Shown one piece after another: positions 8,644 through 14,987 of a stretch of DNA of 34,753 nt. Positions within the stretch are counted from its first letter, which is position 1, and each line of letters opens with the position of its first letter. The translations under genes and the position numbers were made by a program. A model generated the notes under the pieces. The model saw only the letters and a program-made list of their open reading frames with translations, was not told the origin of the DNA and made no database searches. Source of the stretch: Methylobacterium sp. J-088 (GTDB taxonomy: Bacteria; Pseudomonadota; Alphaproteobacteria; Rhizobiales; Beijerinckiaceae); the NCBI RefSeq assembly GCF_022829295.1, contig NZ_JAKSYH010000228.1:1-34753 (forward strand). Reading direction: 5' to 3'.

Positions 8644-9012
8644 ATGGCGCGGCCGAGCATCTACAGCGACGAGCTCGCCGAGCGGATCTGCGACCGCCTC
8701 GCGGCGGGGCGAAGCCTACGCTTGATCTGCCAGGATGCCGACGTACCGAGCCGAGACACGGTGCGTCGCTGGCTGCGCGACCGGTTGGCGTTCCGCGCAC
8801 GGTACGCGCAGTCCTGCGAACTGCGGGCTGACGCGCTGGCGGACGAGGCGCTCGCGATCGCCGACGACAGCTCCCGGGACTATCGATCCGGCCCGAGCGG
8901 TCTGGTCTTGGATGCTGACCGCCTCCGGCGCGACCGGTTACGCATCGACGCCCGGAAGTTCAGTGCGGCGCGGATGGCGCCGCGGCGGTACGGCGACCCG
9001 CCTAGGGCCTGA
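8644..9012 (+). CDS. Terminase-small-subunit-like DNA-binding protein
   Basis: A 122-residue protein matching the pattern of phage terminase small-subunit-like proteins: an opening MARPSIYSDELAERICDRLA helix, an HTH (LRLICQDADVPSRDTVRRWL, about 25-45), then FRARYAQSCELRADALADEALAIADD and a C-terminal LRIDARKFSAARMAPRRYGD block. The ATG at 8644 is preceded by AGAGGA. In phages this protein recognises the packaging site and feeds the large subunit, but no large terminase, portal or capsid gene is nearby. Here it is either a prophage relic or an adapted DNA-binding protein. Confidence 0.75.
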   Translation: MARPSIYSDELAERICDRLAAGRSLRLICQDADVPSRDTVRRWLRDRLAFRARYAQSCELRADALADEALAIADDSSRDYRSGPSGLVLDADRLRRDRLRIDARKFSAARMAPRRYGDPPRA

Positions 9013-9105
9013 CCCTCCACCCCGAGCCATGCGTTTCCGCGCTCAGCCGTCCTGTTACGTGTCTGTTATCAATGCGCCGACCCGCGCCGGGCGCATACGG
9101 CCACC

Positions 9106-9279
9106 TCAAGCGCTGGCCTGGAACCGCACCGCCCCGGCCGCCTCGTCGAAACTGGACACCCGGGGCCAGTCGGTCTGGACCTCGTCCTCCCATGCGTCGA
9201 GGGCGGTGTTGGAGGTCGCGGGCCAGTCGCCGATCGGCGCCTCCACCACGATCGGACCGAGGCGGGCGCCATCGCTCAT
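9106..9279 (-). CDS. Possible small acidic protein (57 aa)
   Basis: A short minus-strand frame that starts with ATG at 9279 (MSDGARLGPIVVEAP) and ends RFQASA before TGA. Codon third positions are G/C-rich, and the composition (acidic, three Trp residues, PIGDWPATSNTALDAWEDE) looks like a folded protein rather than chance. There is no obvious ribosome-binding site, and it overlaps plus-strand shadow frames. It is convergent with the terminase-like gene. No family recognised; existence is moderately likely only. Confidence 0.4.
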   Translation of the reverse strand: MSDGARLGPIVVEAPIGDWPATSNTALDAWEDEVQTDWPRVSSFDEAAGAVRFQASA

Positions 9280-9375
9280 CGCCGGTCGGGCGCGGGTCGC
9301 TTAACCCTCGACGATCCGGGCGGCCCAGAGGCCAACTAACAGGTTGAGCGGGCTGCGATCTGTGCCTCCTGGTTC

Positions 9376-9401
9376 CTTCCGATAATATCCATTGTCGGAA
9401 G
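9376..9401. promoter_or_regulatory. Small dyad in the DUF6894 upstream region
   Basis: Arms CTTCCGA (9376-9382) and TCGGAAG (9395-9401) separated by 12 bases. It lies in an otherwise empty, AT-richer 290-bp stretch between the possible gene at 9106-9279 and the DUF6894 gene at 9567. It could be a protein-binding site or a weak hairpin; it has no T-run. Confidence 0.3.
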
Positions 9402-9566
9402 TAATCCGAGCGTTGAAAACGGCTGATCTGGCCTTCTCAGAATGAACCTATGTAGTTTCAGGATGTGATTGAACCCGCCATTATAAGCTCATCGCTGGTC
9501 GAATAGTCTGGGCACCAGCGGCCGGTAGATGCGTGTGCTCCCGCCCCCCATACGGCGGAGAGCGGC

Positions 9567-9845
9567 ATGACACGCTACTATTTCGACATTCACAGCGGAT
9601 CCTCGTTCGCACGCGATGCGATAGGAACAGAGTGCGATGGCCACGAAGGCATTCGCTTTGAGGCGATGCGCGCACTGCCCTCGATCGCGCGGGACGAGAT
9701 CCCGAAGGACGGCGATCGGCAGGCCTTCACGATACTCGTCCGGGACGAGAACGACCTCACTGTCTACACGGCGACCATGACGTTCGCCGGGCTTTGGATC
9801 GGCGATAGCCCCATACCGGAGCCTGACGAGGACGCTGTCGGCTAA
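9567..9845 (+). CDS. DUF6894 family protein
   Basis: A 92-residue protein starting MTRYYFDIHSGSSFARD, the signature of the DUF6894 family (Tyr/Phe-Phe-x-h-x-s-Gly near the N-terminus, then an Asp-rich loop and EGIRFEAMRALPSIARDE). Members are abundant in Methylobacterium and Bradyrhizobium, often in many copies, and their function is not known. GGAGAGCGG precedes the ATG. The C-terminus is acidic (PIPEPDEDAVG). Confidence 0.8.
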   Translation: MTRYYFDIHSGSSFARDAIGTECDGHEGIRFEAMRALPSIARDEIPKDGDRQAFTILVRDENDLTVYTATMTFAGLWIGDSPIPEPDEDAVG

Positions 9846-9847
9846 AA

Positions 9848-9870
9848 CTGTCGACTTTGATCTCCGACAG
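9848..9870. terminator. Small hairpin between DUF6894 and integrase ends
   Basis: CTGTCG (9848-9853) and CGACAG (9865-9870) can pair around an 11-base loop, just after the DUF6894 stop and 10 bp from the integrase stop. It could serve both convergent genes, but no T-run is present on either strand. It could also be a recombination-related site, as it abuts the integrase gene. Confidence 0.3.
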
Positions 9871-9879
9871 AGCTTGGCA

Positions 9880-10824
9880 TCAGATCCCGAGGAAGCGCGA
9901 GCTGCTCTCGCTCGGTCGGGCGTGGGTGTACTTCGTCGTCGTCGCGAGGCTCGCGTGCCCAAGCGTCTGCTGCACCAGGTGGACCGGCGCGCCGCGATCG
10001 AGCGCGTGGCTGGCGTGGGCGTGGCGCAACCAGTGCGCCGAGACCTCTACCGAGAGGCCGGCTCGGGCCGCGGCCGCTTTCACGATCCGGTGGACTTGGC
10101 TCGCGTCGAGGGAACCGCTCTGCCGCGAGACGAACACGGACGCATCCGGCTTCGGCGGCCCCGGTAGTTCGGCCCGCAGCGTGGCGAGGAGCTTCCACGT
10201 GCCGACGGACAGGAGGACGATCCGGGTCTTGCCGCTCTTGCCGAAGACGGTCACCTGCCCAGCTTGGTCGCGCTCGGCCATGTCGCGCCAGCGCAGACCG
10301 CACAGCTCAGAGATCCGCAGGCCTCCGCCGTACAGAACCGTGAGGACTGTTCGGTTTCGGAGGTTCGGCTCAAGCAGCACCATCCGCTGCGTGTCCGACT
10401 CCGTGAGGATCCGCTCGGCCAGCACGTTCTTGACCGGCGGCGCCTTGATCGCCTTACCGATGTTGAAGCGGACGTACCCGATCTCCTGGGCGAACGAGAA
10501 AAGGCTCTTCATGGCGGCCGCAGCGTTCGCCCGGGTCGCCGGCGCCTTGTCCTCCAGGCTAGCGAGGTAGGCCTGCAGGTCGCCGATGAGGATCAGCACC
10601 AGCGGCTTTCCGGTGAAGGCCAGCAGCCGCGCCGCCTCCGCCCGGTACTTCCGGCGTGTGTGCTCGCTGTTCGAGCGCTTCACCCACGTCTCGATCAGTG
10701 TCGTGTCGGAGTCCGCCTGCGGGACCACCGGCAGTGTCTCGCCGCGGGCGGCCCGCGCGAGCGACACCTCCTCGAAATCGGCATCCTCGATCGCGACGTC
10801 GAGGGGGACGAGCGCGGTGCTCAT
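9880..10824 (-). CDS. Tyrosine recombinase (XerC/D-like integrase)
   Basis: A 314-residue site-specific recombinase. The N-terminal SAM-like core-binding domain spans about 40-130 (TWVKRSNSEHTRRKYRAEAARLL), and the catalytic domain follows with all key residues: Arg170 (GGGLRISELCGLRW), a Lys in GKSGKTR, His264 and Arg267 (HWLRHAHASH), His290 (LGHASLATT) and the nucleophile Tyr299 (KYTH). The start ATG at 10824 is chosen for its GGAGAG ribosome-binding site; the frame is open to 10890. It points away from parA. Such enzymes resolve plasmid multimers or integrate elements. No tRNA or obvious attachment repeat is visible beside it, so plasmid resolution is as likely as integration. Confidence 0.92.
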   Translation of the reverse strand: MSTALVPLDVAIEDADFEEVSLARAARGETLPVVPQADSDTTLIETWVKRSNSEHTRRKYRAEAARLLAFTGKPLVLILIGDLQAYLASLEDKAPATRANAAAAMKSLFSFAQEIGYVRFNIGKAIKAPPVKNVLAERILTESDTQRMVLLEPNLRNRTVLTVLYGGGLRISELCGLRWRDMAERDQAGQVTVFGKSGKTRIVLLSVGTWKLLATLRAELPGPPKPDASVFVSRQSGSLDASQVHRIVKAAAARAGLSVEVSAHWLRHAHASHALDRGAPVHLVQQTLGHASLATTTKYTHARPSESSSRFLGI

Positions 10825-10956
10825 GGGTGGCTCTCCGGTGGCTGGCCCTTCATAGCAGGGAGCGCGGGAAGGATCAGCGAGCTGTTCCATAACCGCAAAA
10901 TCGTCACTGCAAGATAACCGCTCTTCTCTTGCACTGGCGGGAAGCTATGCCGTAGC

Positions 10957-10968
10957 CTTGCTAGCAAG
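10957..10968. promoter_or_regulatory. TGCTAGCA palindrome upstream of parA (site 1)
   Basis: A perfect 12-base palindrome CTTGCTAGCAAG, 50 bp before the parA start in the divergent integrase/parA intergenic region. It is the most symmetric of five sites in the window sharing the TGCTAGCA core. It is a likely operator or centromere element; the bases after it (CGGG) are also shared with site 5. Confidence 0.6.
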
Positions 10969-11018
10969 CGGGCGAATCGTCCGTCCAGCTTCACCGCTTC
11001 TCGCCCGAGCCCGAGCCG

Positions 11019-11666
11019 ATGCATACCGTCCTGATCGCCGCCCAGAAGGGAGGCGCCGGCAAGTCGACGCTCGCCGCGCACTTCGGCGCCCTGGCCGAGC
11101 GGGACGGCCGAACCCTCCTGATCGACGCCGACCCGCAGGGGTCGCTGGCCTTCTGGTACGACAGGCGTGCGGCCGAGACCCCGCTTCTGGTGAAGGCTAC
11201 CGGGAACGAGATCGAGGGGACGCTCGCCGACGCGCGGTCCGAGGGCATCGCCTGGACCATCATTGACAGCCCCCCGCACAACGCGCCGCTGATCGGATCG
11301 CTGATGTCCAGGGCCACCGTCACCGTCATCCCGGTCCGGCCCGGACCGTTCGACTTGGCCGCCGTCGGCGCGACCCTCGACATGGCCCGCAAGCTCAAGG
11401 CGCCGATCGCCTGCGTCCTGAACGCCTGCCCGCCCATCACCCGGGAAGCCGAGACCGCGATCACCGCCGAGGCACGCGCCCTCCTGACCGAGATGGGCGC
11501 CCCCGTGCTCCCCGGGCAGGTCAGCCAGCGCGCCAGCTTCAGTCACGCCCTCATTACCGGCCAGTCCGTCACCGAGTTCGAGCCCGACGGTCGCGCGGCG
11601 CGCGAGGTCGACACGATGTGGACCGCCGTCGTGCAGCTCGCCCGCACCTTCTCCCGCAAGTCCTGA
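11019..11666 (+). CDS. parA: ParA/ParF-type partition ATPase
   Basis: A short (215-residue) Walker-type ATPase of the ParA/MinD superfamily that moves plasmid copies apart. The deviant Walker A motif QKGGAGKST (residues 9-17, with the signature Lys) is followed by LLIDADPQGSLAFW (Walker A') and IIDSPPH (Walker B). There is no N-terminal HTH, so it is of the short ParF (type Ib) kind, which works with a small ribbon-helix-helix partner. Such a partner is encoded 10 bp downstream. The TGCTAGCA palindrome 50 bp upstream is a natural candidate for autoregulation or for the centromere. Confidence 0.9.
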   Translation: MHTVLIAAQKGGAGKSTLAAHFGALAERDGRTLLIDADPQGSLAFWYDRRAAETPLLVKATGNEIEGTLADARSEGIAWTIIDSPPHNAPLIGSLMSRATVTVIPVRPGPFDLAAVGATLDMARKLKAPIACVLNACPPITREAETAITAEARALLTEMGAPVLPGQVSQRASFSHALITGQSVTEFEPDGRAAREVDTMWTAVVQLARTFSRKS

Positions 11667-11676
11667 GACCGGCCCG

Positions 11677-12012
11677 ATGTCCAAGCCCCCTCGCCCGTCC
11701 CTCTCCAGCCTATCCGACCGCCTCGCTCCGAAATCTGCCGCGGCTGCCACGCGCCCGGCAGCGGTCGACGAGGCCGAGGCGCGCCAGGAGCAGGATACTG
11801 CCCCGTCCCCACGGGCGCCGGCGGCCGAGGGTCCGCGCGATTACAAGACGATGATGTGCCGGGTGAACCGGGCCGGCTGGCAGGAGATGTCCCGTCTCGC
11901 GATTGATCGGGACCGGAACCTCGAGGACCTCATCATCGAGGCGTGCAACGACTTGCTGGTGCGCGAGGGGTTCTCGCCCGTCATCGAGAAGCGCAGTCCG
12001 GCCCGCCGCTAA
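11677..12012 (+). CDS. Small ribbon-helix-helix partner of ParA
   Basis: A 111-residue protein. Its N-terminal half is a flexible, Pro/Ala/Ser-rich tail (MSKPPRPSLSSLSDRLAPK). The C-terminal 45 residues (about 58-102) fit a ribbon-helix-helix fold: strand YKTMMCRVNRAG, helix WQEMSRLAIDRD, helix LEDLIIEACNDLLVREG. This layout, a mobile basic tail plus an RHH dimerisation/DNA-binding domain directly after a short ParA, is that of ParG-like centromere-binding proteins, where the tail touches the ATPase. It is probably co-transcribed with parA. The DNA target is not known; the TGCTAGCA palindromes are candidates. Confidence 0.75.
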   Translation: MSKPPRPSLSSLSDRLAPKSAAAATRPAAVDEAEARQEQDTAPSPRAPAAEGPRDYKTMMCRVNRAGWQEMSRLAIDRDRNLEDLIIEACNDLLVREGFSPVIEKRSPARR

Positions 12013-12090
12013 GCTCACGGGCTGCCTGGCCGGCTGGCCTGAAAAGCGGACGCGAGGCAAGCCGCGATTCGAGACAGCCGGACAGACACG

Positions 12091-12100
12091 TTGCTAGCAG
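12091..12100. promoter_or_regulatory. TGCTAGCA palindrome (site 2)
   Basis: TTGCTAGCAG, about 80 bp after the stop of the RHH partner gene and between convergent genes, so it does not sit at an obvious promoter. This position favours a structural role (centromere-like) for at least this copy. A second overlapping dyad, GTTGC...GCAAC, spans 12090-12109. Confidence 0.5.
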
Positions 12101-12170
12101 ACCGGCAACGCATGAACCCGTCCAGCCGTGCGGCTTGGAACGTGTCAGGCTGAAATGCTGGCAGGCCTGA

Positions 12171-12581
12171 TCACGCCGGACTTGGCCGCACCTCCGACAG
12201 ACGAGCGAACTGCTCCTCGGCGACGTCCCGCGGTGACCGGCGATCCGCGAGGCGGACGAGGTTGCCACCGGCGACTGGCACGAGGGTCCGTTTGTCCGGA
12301 TCCCCGTCCGATGTGATCCGAGTGCGGCGCCGATGCTGGACGGTGACCCGCGTCCCGGCGATCCGGCTTTCGGGGAACGCGGCCGCGCTGGCTTTCACCC
12401 GGGGCGGCAGCCGCGGCGGCTCTCGGTTGCCCAGGTCCGCAAGCAGGCCGCGCAAACCTGCCTTCATGGCGTCGATGCTCTCGATGCTTGCCTCAGCGGT
12501 GCAGCCGGGGCCGGGCAGGCGCACGCTGTAGGCGGCGCGCAGGATGTCGTGCAGGCGAAGGGCGATGTCTCGGGTGTCCAT
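12171..12581 (-). CDS. Hypothetical protein (136 aa)
   Basis: Starts at ATG 12581 (MDTRDIALRLHDILRAAYSV) in a frame open to 12695; the upstream residues look non-coding. Codon third positions are strongly G/C. The N-terminal 60 residues are predicted helical, followed by a basic region (RVTVQHRRRTRI) and a polar C-terminus. No family recognised. Its 5' side faces the DUF6362 gene, and the palindrome at 12710 lies between the two starts, so it could be controlled by the same site. Confidence 0.55.
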   Translation of the reverse strand: MDTRDIALRLHDILRAAYSVRLPGPGCTAEASIESIDAMKAGLRGLLADLGNREPPRLPPRVKASAAAFPESRIAGTRVTVQHRRRTRITSDGDPDKRTLVPVAGGNLVRLADRRSPRDVAEEQFARLSEVRPSPA

Positions 12582-12709
12582 GGTCAGCGATCCGGCCGGG
12601 CCGATGGGCTGCCCATCCGGGCTCGCTGGTATCGCGGTCAAGAGCCAGTGGAGCGGCACGCGCGCACGCACGCGAGGGGAGCCTGCGACCCTCAAGCCAC
12701 ACTACCTGT

Positions 12710-12719
12710 TTGCTAGCAG
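12710..12719. promoter_or_regulatory. TGCTAGCA palindrome (site 3)
   Basis: TTGCTAGCAG, 13 bp before the ATG of the DUF6362 gene. A TAGAAT -10-like hexamer follows at 12721-12726, so a bound protein would cover the promoter. It may also affect the divergent gene starting at 12581. Confidence 0.55.
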
Positions 12720-12732
12720 GCTAGAATACAAG

Positions 12733-13224
12733 ATGGCCGCGAATCCAATGTTCGCGCAGGCCTGCACACTAGCCGAGACGGACATGCTGACGGATGCGGG
12801 CTCGGCCGAGCCTTGGACGGCGGAGCAGGTGGGCGAGACGATTATCGCGGCGTTTCACACGCTGCCATCCATCCCGGTTTATTCACCGCGCCGATCCGAG
12901 TTCGTCTCGGTGCTCCCGGGCAAGGATACCTCGCCCCTCGATATCATCGCCTTTTCCGAGCACGTGCTCGGTCGCGCCTCGCCGGAGCGCCGCGCCCTCC
13001 TGATCTGGGCCCGCTCCTTGGCGACGAGTGGCGACGTCGGCGGATCAATCCGGCAGTACTGCATCGAGATGGGCATGCACCGGCTGACGTTGGACCGTCG
13101 CCGCAAGCGAGCCTGTGCCAGGATTGCGGCCGAGCTGAACCAGATCGGCAGCGAGGCGATGGCGCAGCTCGAAGCCCTGCGCAGGTCGGCCCCGCCACTC
13201 GCCGATCAGGTCGACCGGCTATGA
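12733..13224 (+). CDS. DUF6362 family protein
   Basis: A 163-residue protein whose centre and end match the DUF6362 pattern as I recall it: WTAEQVGETIIAAFHTLPSI near residues 28-48, and a C-terminal HTH-like SGDVGGSIRQYCIEMGMHRLTLDRRRKRACARIAAELN. DUF6362 proteins occur mainly in prophages and plasmids and look like DNA-binding sigma-like or terminase-like factors; their role is unknown. The start at 12733 is chosen because the in-frame sequence upstream contains the palindrome and looks non-coding. There is no clear ribosome-binding site, so the ATG at 12748 is also possible. Confidence 0.65.
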   Translation: MAANPMFAQACTLAETDMLTDAGSAEPWTAEQVGETIIAAFHTLPSIPVYSPRRSEFVSVLPGKDTSPLDIIAFSEHVLGRASPERRALLIWARSLATSGDVGGSIRQYCIEMGMHRLTLDRRRKRACARIAAELNQIGSEAMAQLEALRRSAPPLADQVDRL

Positions 13225-13324
13225 CCGGGATCTCGCAGCAGGCAGTGCGTAACCCTCCAGGATCGCAGCCACATCGCCGACTACAGCATAGACCACAGAT
13301 CAGCCGCGATGCTATGCGCACGCG

Positions 13325-13334
13325 TTGCTAGCAA
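13325..13334. promoter_or_regulatory. TGCTAGCA palindrome (site 4)
   Basis: A perfect 10-base palindrome TTGCTAGCAA, 18 bp before the ATG of the small RHH gene at 13353. The position is typical of an autoregulatory operator. Confidence 0.6.
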
Positions 13335-13352
13335 TCATGCGGTCTGGACGAC

Positions 13353-13574
13353 ATGTCTGATCCCATCGTGTTCGATGACGGGGTGCGGTTCACGGAAATC
13401 ATCCGTGTCCGGGTCCCGGCAGATCTGCGTGAGCAGGTCGAGGTCACGGCGAAGGCCGCAAACCTGTCCGTCTCCGAGTTCTGCCGCCGCGCCATCGCCG
13501 AGCGGCTCGCACGCAGCACCGCACCGGGCGGCACCCCGGGCCCCGAGAACCACGAGAGGACCGAGCATGTCTGA
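13353..13574 (+). CDS. Small ribbon-helix-helix DNA-binding protein
   Basis: A 73-residue protein of Arc/CopG/MetJ style: strand FTEIIRVRVPADLREQ (about 13-28), then two helices (VEVTAKAANLSVSEFCRRAIAERLA). Such small RHH proteins are usually repressors of their own gene and of plasmid functions, binding short palindromes as paired dimers. The TGCTAGCA palindrome immediately upstream makes this protein one of the two best candidates, with the ParA partner, for the reader of the five-site set. Its stop overlaps the start of the next gene (ATGTCTGA). Confidence 0.75.
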   Translation: MSDPIVFDDGVRFTEIIRVRVPADLREQVEVTAKAANLSVSEFCRRAIAERLARSTAPGGTPGPENHERTEHV

Positions 13575-13917
13575 GCAGGCCCAGGCCAGCGCCACCACTG
13601 CCACCAAGGCACCCCCGCCCAAGCGCGTCCGCCCGAGCCGCGCCAAGGGTGCCCGGCTCAACGGTGACCACCCCGCCAACGGCGCCGCCGCGACGGCCGG
13701 CACCCAGGCCGCGGAGCACGAGCAAGCTGGAGCTTCTGCGACCCAGGAGAGCCGGCAGACCGTGGTGTCCGGTACGCAGGAGGGCTTGCAGGGTGCCACC
13801 GACCCGCAGACCGACCAGCAGGCTGGCGCCACGGGGCAGGGCGCCGAGGCGGAGCAGCAGCAGGCCGAGATGCTACCTGCTATGCCTTCGGTGACACGAG
13901 CCCGAACGGCATGGTGA
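13567..13917 (+). CDS. Low-complexity Ala/Gln/Thr-rich protein (116 aa)
   Basis: Starts at ATG 13567, overlapping the end of the RHH gene and preceded by GAGAGGAC, so it is translationally coupled. The N-terminus is basic (PPPKRVRPSRAKGARLNG, about 14-32) and the rest is a disordered run rich in Ala, Gln, Thr, Gly and Glu. The basic patch could bind nucleic acid. No family recognised. The coding reality rests on overlap and ribosome-binding site rather than on homology. Confidence 0.5.
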   Translation: MSEQAQASATTATKAPPPKRVRPSRAKGARLNGDHPANGAAATAGTQAAEHEQAGASATQESRQTVVSGTQEGLQGATDPQTDQQAGATGQGAEAEQQQAEMLPAMPSVTRARTAW

Positions 13918-13929
13918 ACCGCTTCGGCA

Positions 13930-14634
13930 TCAGTGGGCCGAGCGATACTCGTCGATCATCTCGGCCGTGACATCTTTCGCGAAGCACAGCGGCGCATACC
14001 CGCCCGGTCGGACGTAGGCGGCACGCCGGCCGCACGACGAACCATTTCGAGCGCTTTGGTAGGGGCAGGCGCATGGACCAGGGTAGGATGCGATGGAGTC
14101 GGCGATCAGCCGCTTCCTGATCTCCGCCGTGCTCAAGGTGGGCGATGTCTTTGCCGGCTCCGGCTTCTCAGGCTCCGCCTCGGGCGGTGCAGTACGCAGG
14201 CGCTTGGCCTGGATCCAGCCCTCGCGCTGGGTAAGGGCGTACCGGACGTGCACCCATCCGTCGCTTCGTTCGACCACCTCGAAGGCGTCACCCACGCCAT
14301 AACGGCCCAAGATCTTCCCCTTCGGCTTGGGATCGGCGCGCAGCGCGACCTTGCCCCCTGATACGTACAGGGTCTCGGGTGCGGCCGCCTCGGGCGCGGC
14401 AGGCACTTGCGGTGTGTTCTGGACCGCGTCGGGCGAGAAGCCGCCGTAATACTGCAGCGTCCCAGATGAGGGGGCCGAGCTCGCCGGGAGGGCCGCGTAG
14501 GCGGTCGGAACGGGCGATGGTTTTGACGGCCCGCTAAGGTACCCGGACAGCGTGAGCGGTAGGCCGATGATGGTCAGCAGGACCAGCGCGAACGCGCCGC
14601 CACCTTGCGAGGTGCCTCTCCTGCGACGTACCAT
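13930..14634 (-). CDS. Membrane-anchored SH3b-domain protein with Cys-rich end
   Basis: A 234-residue envelope protein. It has a basic N-terminus (MVRRRRG), one membrane helix (about 13-32), then a Pro/Ser-rich linker. A bacterial SH3 domain (about 85-145: TLYVSGGKVALRADPKPKGKILGRYGVGDAFEVVERSDGWVHV, split here only for description) is followed by a Pro/Glu linker and a C-terminal module with four Cys (PGPCACPYQSARNGSSCG, then PGGYAPLCFAKDVT). I recall the combination from Rhizobiales hypothetical proteins; the C-terminal module accompanies many SH3b or nuclease-like secreted proteins. Probable peptidoglycan contact through SH3b; exact role unknown. Confidence 0.75.
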   Translation of the reverse strand: MVRRRRGTSQGGGAFALVLLTIIGLPLTLSGYLSGPSKPSPVPTAYAALPASSAPSSGTLQYYGGFSPDAVQNTPQVPAAPEAAAPETLYVSGGKVALRADPKPKGKILGRYGVGDAFEVVERSDGWVHVRYALTQREGWIQAKRLRTAPPEAEPEKPEPAKTSPTLSTAEIRKRLIADSIASYPGPCACPYQSARNGSSCGRRAAYVRPGGYAPLCFAKDVTAEMIDEYRSAH

Positions 14635-14987
14635 GTGATTCGTCCCGTCGGTACCGAACCAGGGTCGCGGGACTACAACCGTAGGTCAAGCGGTGCCGTA
14701 TGAGACAAGTGTAGACGGCGACGTTTAGACCTACCGATTCAACCGTCCCAAGCATCGTTTTCAGCGTTTGCCATTCAATTGAGCAGCGGGTTTGCAATGC
14801 ACACTGCCTAAACTGGCATTCTGCCTAGATAAACATCACATAGGGAGATTTTTGTATTTGAAGCGTCTTTGCAACTAGATCGCGACTGATAACACGCGTG
14901 TGATGCTGACCGATTATTAACCACTGCAGCTTATTTTTTTTAGAAGCCTTGATTGATGGCTTGATTTATTCAGCTGGGACCACAGAC
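14635..14987. promoter_or_regulatory. AT-rich intergenic region before the chemoreceptor gene
   Basis: About 350 bp between divergent genes, turning markedly AT-rich from about 14750 onward, with a run of eight T at 14934-14941. It probably contains promoters for both genes. I see no coding frame and could not identify a specific regulator site. Confidence 0.4.

Noticed and set aside
10558..10563. GCTAGC hexamer inside the integrase gene
   Set aside because: It lacks the flanking TT/AA symmetry of the five intergenic sites and is coding; treated as chance, as is the one near 16091.
9880..10968. Search for a tRNA or attachment repeat next to the integrase
   Set aside because: No tRNA-like cloverleaf sequence or matching direct repeat was seen, so integration at this end cannot be claimed.
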